NCBI GenBank assembly: GCA_041488455.1 | Contig: JBGPPG010000056.1 | Coordinates: 1-21,067 of the forward strand | DNA: 21,067 bases | Direction of reading: 5' to 3' | Source of the DNA: DASQPE01 sp041488455 | Lineage (GTDB): Bacteria > Gemmatimonadota > Gemmatimonadetes > Gemmatimonadales > GWC2-71-9 | Part shown: piece after piece, positions 17,564-21,067 of the stretch | How the letters are laid out: every line of letters starts with the position of its first letter | How positions within the stretch are numbered: position 1 is the stretch's first letter | The notes under the pieces: generated by a model | What the model saw: only the letters and a program-made list of their open reading frames with translations | Told to the model about the DNA's origin: nothing | Database searches by the model: none | Made by a program: the position numbers and the translations under genes

Positions 17564-17580
17564 TCAAGGTTCGCGGCGCT
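17551..17580 (+). terminator. terminator-like hairpin of the leuA attenuator
   Basis: AGCGCCGCGGACC (17551-17563) and GGTTCGCGGCGCT (17568-17580) pair over 13 bp (one G-U) around TCAA. It is followed by TTCGCATTTC, a poor U-tract, so termination may be weak or helped by Rho. It ends 33 nt before leuA and its GGAG ribosome site, which it does not cover. Confidence 0.6.
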
Positions 17581-17613
17581 TCGCATTTCAGACGCACAGC
17601 GGATGGAGCTCTC

Positions 17614-19164
17614 ATGGCAAGCGACGTCATCATCTTCGACACGACCCTCCGGGACGGAGAGCAGGCCCCCGGCAACAGTCTGAGCGCCGAGGAGAAGCTC
17701 CGGCTCGCCCGCCAGCTCGACGCGCTCGGCGTGGACGTGATCGAGGCTGGGTTCCCCGCGGCGTCCGAGGGTGACTTCCGCAGCGTCCGCGACGTGGCGG
17801 CCGACGTGCGGCGGCCGGTTGTGGCGGCGCTGGCCCGCTGTGTCGAGCGGGACATCGATCTGGCGGGAGAGTCTCTGCGCGCCGCCGAGCGCTCCCGGAT
17901 CCACGTCTTCCTTTCGACGTCCGACCTCCATTTGCGGGAGAAGCTCCGCATCGACCGGGAAGAGGCGCTCGAGATGACTCGCCAGGGCATTCGCCGCGCG
18001 CGGTCGTACACGGATGACGTCGAGTTCTCCGCGGAGGACGCGAGCCGCACCGACCCGGACTTTCTCTGCCGGGTGGTGGAGGTGGCCGTGACGGAGGGTG
18101 CCACCACGATCAACCTCCCGGACACCGTGGGCTACGCACTGCCGACGGAATACGGAGCCATGTTCCGCTCGGTCCGGGAACGGGTGCCGGGGGTGGAGCG
18201 CGTCGTCTTGAGCGCTCACTGCCACGACGATCTGGGCCTCGCCGTCGCCAACTCGATCGCGGCGATCCAGGCGGGCGCGGGGCAGGTGGAGTGCACCGTG
18301 AACGGCATCGGAGAGCGCGCGGGCAACGCGGCGCTCGAGGAGCTGGTCATGGCGGCCGTCGTCCGGCCCCAGCTTGGCTTCCGCACCCGGATCGCGACGC
18401 AGGAGATCTACCGCACCAGCCAGCTACTGTCGTACCTCACCGGGGTGTTCCCGCAGCCCAACAAGGCGGTGGTCGGCCGGAACGCCTTTGCCCACGAGTC
18501 CGGCATCCACCAGCACGGCATGCTCCGGAACGGCGAGACGTACGAGATCATGCGGCCGGAGACGGTCGGGATTCCCAAGTCCACACTGGTGCTGGGCAAG
18601 CATTCCGGGCGCCACGCCCTGGAGCAGCGCTTCCGGGAGCTGGGCTACGAGCTGGACCCCGAGAAGCTCGGGGATATCTACCGCCGGTTCACCGCTCTCG
18701 CCGACCGCAAGCGGGCGATCCTCGACGAGGACCTGCTGGCTCTGCTCCACGACTCGTTCCACGACGCACCCGAGGAGTACCAGCTCAGCCATCTCGAAGT
18801 CGTTTGCGGGAGCGTGCCGGCGGCGGCCAGCGTGCGGCTGATCGGACCGTGGAGCGGCGAGCGGGCCGCCAAGGGCACGGGTGACGGGCCCATCGCCGCG
18901 GCGTTCAGCGCGATCAGCGAGATCCTCAGCCGCCAGGTCGAGGTCATCAGCCTCCAGGTCCGCTCGGTAACGCCCGGCCGGGACAGCGTAGGGCAGGTGT
19001 TTCTTCAGGCGCGGGTGGACGGGAAGTCGCTCAGCGGGCAGGGCGCATCTACGGACATCGTCGAGGCGAGCGCCCGCGCCCTCATCCACGCGCTCAACAA
19101 GTCGCGTCACGCTGACCGGCTCGAGGCGAGCGCGCTGAACTCCTCGTACCTGTGGGGGGTGTGA
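17614..19164 (+). CDS. leuA: 2-isopropylmalate synthase
   Basis: First committed step of leucine synthesis: acetyl-CoA plus 2-oxoisovalerate to 2-isopropylmalate. 516 aa, the length of the common bacterial type. The TIM barrel begins FDTTLRDGEQAPG with Arg13 and Asp14. The metal ligands His202 and His204 lie in SAHCHDDLG, the same numbering as the E. coli enzyme, and NGIGERAGNAALEE follows. FAHESGIHQHGML belongs to the linker region. The C-terminal part from about 385 (PEEYQLSHLEVVCGS...ATVR-like strands, GDGPIAAAF, LSGQGASTDIVEASARA) is the LeuA regulatory domain that binds leucine for feedback inhibition. ATG 17614 has GGAG 8 nt upstream. It is preceded by an attenuator and followed after 40 nt by ilvB. 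Confidence 0.97.
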   Translation: MASDVIIFDTTLRDGEQAPGNSLSAEEKLRLARQLDALGVDVIEAGFPAASEGDFRSVRDVAADVRRPVVAALARCVERDIDLAGESLRAAERSRIHVFLSTSDLHLREKLRIDREEALEMTRQGIRRARSYTDDVEFSAEDASRTDPDFLCRVVEVAVTEGATTINLPDTVGYALPTEYGAMFRSVRERVPGVERVVLSAHCHDDLGLAVANSIAAIQAGAGQVECTVNGIGERAGNAALEELVMAAVVRPQLGFRTRIATQEIYRTSQLLSYLTGVFPQPNKAVVGRNAFAHESGIHQHGMLRNGETYEIMRPETVGIPKSTLVLGKHSGRHALEQRFRELGYELDPEKLGDIYRRFTALADRKRAILDEDLLALLHDSFHDAPEEYQLSHLEVVCGSVPAAASVRLIGPWSGERAAKGTGDGPIAAAFSAISEILSRQVEVISLQVRSVTPGRDSVGQVFLQARVDGKSLSGQGASTDIVEASARALIHALNKSRHADRLEASALNSSYLWGV

Positions 19165-19208
19165 TGACCGGGAAGGACGCCGTTTCGCACCGGGCGGCTG
19201 CGGGATGA
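19164..19208 (+). other. 14-codon mini-ORF bridging leuA and ilvB
   Basis: ATG 19164 overlaps the leuA TGA (TGATG) and its own TGA (19206-19208) overlaps the ilvB ATG (ATGA). It would encode MTGKDAVSHRAAAG. Because ilvB has no good Shine-Dalgarno, ribosomes finishing leuA could be relayed through it. This may be chance; the peptide itself need have no function. Confidence 0.25.
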
Positions 19209-20902
19209 CGGAACTCCTCACCGGCGCCCAGGTCATGTGCCGCGTCCTCCTGGAAGAGGGCGTGGACCTGATGTTCGGCTACCCCGGCGGCGCGATCATG
19301 CCGTTTTACCATGCCCTCCCGGAGTATCCGGGGCTCAGGCATGTGCTCGTCCGGCACGAGCAGGCTGCCGCGCATGCAGCCGACGGATACGCCCGCGCGA
19401 GCGGACGGGCGGGCGTCTGCGTGGCGACCTCGGGACCGGGAGCCACGAACCTGGTGACCGGTCTCGCGACGGCTCACATGGACAGCGCGCCCGTGGTCGC
19501 CATCACCGGCCAGGTCTCCCGCAACATGATCGGGCGGGACGCCTTCCAGGAGACGGACATCATCGGGATCACCCAGCCGATCACGAAGCACAACGTCCTG
19601 GTGGAGGACGTCACGGTGCTCGCGGAGGCGCTGCGCGAGGCACTGGCGATCGCCCAGGAGGGCCGGCCGGGACCGGTGCTCGTGGACGTTCCGAAGGACG
19701 TACAGAACCAGAAAATCGCATATGTGCCCGGCGGCGGGATCGGGCGGCGGGGCGGCTTGGCCCCCGTGCCGGCGCCGGAGCCGTCGTCGACGGAGCTGAT
19801 CCAGGCGGCCCGGCTGATCGCCGAAGCCCGCCGTCCGCTGATCATGGCCGGCCACGGCGTCCTGCTCGCCGACGCGTACGACGAGCTCCGCTGCCTCGCC
19901 GAGCGGACCGGCATGCCGGTGATCACGACGCTGCTCGGAATCAGCGGCTTCCCCGAGTCGCACGCGCTGCACCTCGGCATGCCCGGGATGCATGGCGAAG
20001 TGCACGTGAACCGCGCCATCCAGCACGCCGACCTGATCATCGGCGTCGGGCTCCGGTTCGACGACCGGGTGACGGGGAACACTGCCGCGTTCGCGCCCCG
20101 GGCCAAGATCGTGCACATCGAGCTGGATCCCTCGGAGGTTGGCAAGAACGTCCCTATTGCCGTAGCGCTCGTGGGCGATTGCCGCGACGTCCTCCGGCGG
20201 CTGCTCCCGCTGGTGCGTCCGCGGGAGTGCGCGGCATGGCAGGCGGAGATCGCCGGCTTCGCGAAGCTCCGGGCGGAGCACTACCGGGGCGATCTGTCGC
20301 CGGAGGGGATCCTGCGCACGCTCCACGAGGTAACGGACGGTCAGTGCACCATCGTCTCGGACGTGGGCCAGCATCAGATGTGGGTGGCCAAGCTGTTCCC
20401 CTACGAGCGGCCGAACACGCACATCACTTCCGGCGGGCTGGGCACCATGGGGTTCGCGGTGCCGGCGGCCATGGGGGTGCGACTCGCCCGGCCGGACGAG
20501 CCGGTCTGGGCCATCTCGGGCGACGGCGGCTTCCAGATGAACATGCAGGAGATGGCCACGATGGTGCAGGAGCGTATCCCGGTGAAGATGGCCATCTTCA
20601 ACAATGGATACCTCGGCATGGTGCGCCAGTGGCAGCAATTCTTCCACGGCCGGCGCTACTCGGCGACCCCGATCTGGAGCCCGGACTACGTGAAGCTCGC
20701 CGAGGCCTACGGTGTTCCGGGCTGGCGGGTGTCGACGGCCAACCACACCGCCGACGCGGTGCGGGCCGCGATGGACGTCCCCGGCCCGGCGCTGGTCGAA
20801 TTCGTCATCGAGCAGGAGGCGAACGTGTTCCCGATGATCCCGCCGGGTGCCTCCCTCTCCGAGCCCATCGAAGGCGAGCCGGCGCCGCTGGTGCCGGCAT
20901 GA
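19205..20902 (+). CDS. ilvB: acetolactate synthase large (catalytic) subunit
   Basis: ThDP-dependent enzyme that condenses two pyruvates to 2-acetolactate, or pyruvate plus 2-oxobutyrate, at the start of valine, leucine and isoleucine synthesis. 565 aa, full length. N-terminal Pyr domain with GYPGGAIMPFY and the catalytic Glu52 in LVRHEQAAAHAADG, then SGPGATNLVTG. Central FAD-binding domain about 190-330. C-terminal PP domain with the ThDP motif GDGGFQMNMQE (Gly439-Asp440-Gly441) ending at Asn466-Asn467 in IFNNGYLGMVRQWQ. ATG 19205 lies 40 nt after leuA with only a weak ribosome site (GCGGG). Its TGA overlaps the ATG of ilvN (ATGA), indicating coupled translation of the two subunits. It is presumably controlled by the leuA attenuator. 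Confidence 0.97.
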   Translation: MTELLTGAQVMCRVLLEEGVDLMFGYPGGAIMPFYHALPEYPGLRHVLVRHEQAAAHAADGYARASGRAGVCVATSGPGATNLVTGLATAHMDSAPVVAITGQVSRNMIGRDAFQETDIIGITQPITKHNVLVEDVTVLAEALREALAIAQEGRPGPVLVDVPKDVQNQKIAYVPGGGIGRRGGLAPVPAPEPSSTELIQAARLIAEARRPLIMAGHGVLLADAYDELRCLAERTGMPVITTLLGISGFPESHALHLGMPGMHGEVHVNRAIQHADLIIGVGLRFDDRVTGNTAAFAPRAKIVHIELDPSEVGKNVPIAVALVGDCRDVLRRLLPLVRPRECAAWQAEIAGFAKLRAEHYRGDLSPEGILRTLHEVTDGQCTIVSDVGQHQMWVAKLFPYERPNTHITSGGLGTMGFAVPAAMGVRLARPDEPVWAISGDGGFQMNMQEMATMVQERIPVKMAIFNNGYLGMVRQWQQFFHGRRYSATPIWSPDYVKLAEAYGVPGWRVSTANHTADAVRAAMDVPGPALVEFVIEQEANVFPMIPPGASLSEPIEGEPAPLVPA

Positions 20903-21067
20903 CCGGCTGTCACACCATTTCGGTTGTGCTCGAGCATGAGCTGGTAACCTTGAACCGCGCCTTCGGAATGCTCCGCCGGCGCAACCTTCCTATCAAGAGC
21001 ATCGCGGTGGGGCCGAGCGCCTCGCCCGGGCTCGCGAGGCTGACGATCATGATGCAGACGGACCAGG
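20899..21067 (+). CDS. ilvN: acetolactate synthase small (regulatory) subunit, 3' truncated by window edge
   Basis: The first 56 codons are present. The protein begins MTGCHTISVVLEHE and continues with LVTLNRAFGMLRRRNLPIKSIAVG, the N-terminal ACT domain that binds valine in IlvN/IlvH. Its ATG overlaps the ilvB stop by 4 nt. The expected length is about 160-180 aa, so most of the gene lies beyond the window. ilvC or leuBCD probably follow, but that cannot be seen. Confidence 0.93.
   Translation, partial: MTGCHTISVVLEHELVTLNRAFGMLRRRNLPIKSIAVGPSASPGLARLTIMMQTDQ

Overview
High-G+C bacterial chromosome segment with dense, mostly metabolic gene content. The long Ser/Thr kinase with C-terminal TPR repeats, whose N-terminus reads DLLARLRTALGDRYEILR, the signal-peptide beta-barrel protein and the general codon use fit Gemmatimonadota or a close relative. 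This placement is inferred from family resemblance, not from a marker gene. I saw no mobile element, CRISPR array, tRNA or rRNA.

Layout. (1) 1-1602, + strand: 3' part of biosynthetic arginine decarboxylase (speA), ending in a heptamer-built hairpin that separates it from a convergent gene. (2) 1659-5985, - strand: citrate synthase (gltA) followed by a membrane-anchored Ser/Thr kinase with a TolB-like region and TPRs. (3) 6099-9719, - strand: a tightly packed run tetR > acyl-CoA dehydrogenase > queF > M50-type membrane protease, with a 16-bp perfect palindrome in front of tetR. (4) 9924-11011, + strand: an Lrp/AsnC regulator and a LysE-family amino-acid exporter, with a promoter and inverted repeat that suggest a leaderless, autoregulated transcript. 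(5) 11001-16266, - strand: glutamate synthase large subunit (gltB) followed by a small outer-membrane barrel. (6) 16605-17339, + strand: a TylF-type methyltransferase. (7) 17434-21067, + strand: leuA, ilvB and the start of ilvN, preceded by a leader peptide.

The most interesting part is 16320-17600. In front of gltB the - strand carries a good promoter, a 22-codon leader ORF with nine branched-chain residues (VAVNLILV at residues 8-15), three mutually exclusive pairings (1:2, 2:3, 3:4) and a perfect 9-bp terminator stem followed by seven U. This is the architecture of a ribosome-mediated transcription attenuator, here on glutamate synthase. In front of leuA the + strand carries a second leader ORF (30 codons, LVLIVLLSLSLVLI at residues 5-18) with a terminator-like 13-bp hairpin and a competing antiterminator pairing.

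Together these suggest that leucine/isoleucine/valine charging is read twice within 1.3 kb: once to control synthesis of the carbon skeletons (leuA-ilvBN) and once to control production of glutamate, the amino donor for the final transamination. An Lrp-type regulator with an exporter lies about 6 kb away. The gltB attenuator is the candidate previously undescribed element. The sequence architecture is seen directly; its function is inference.
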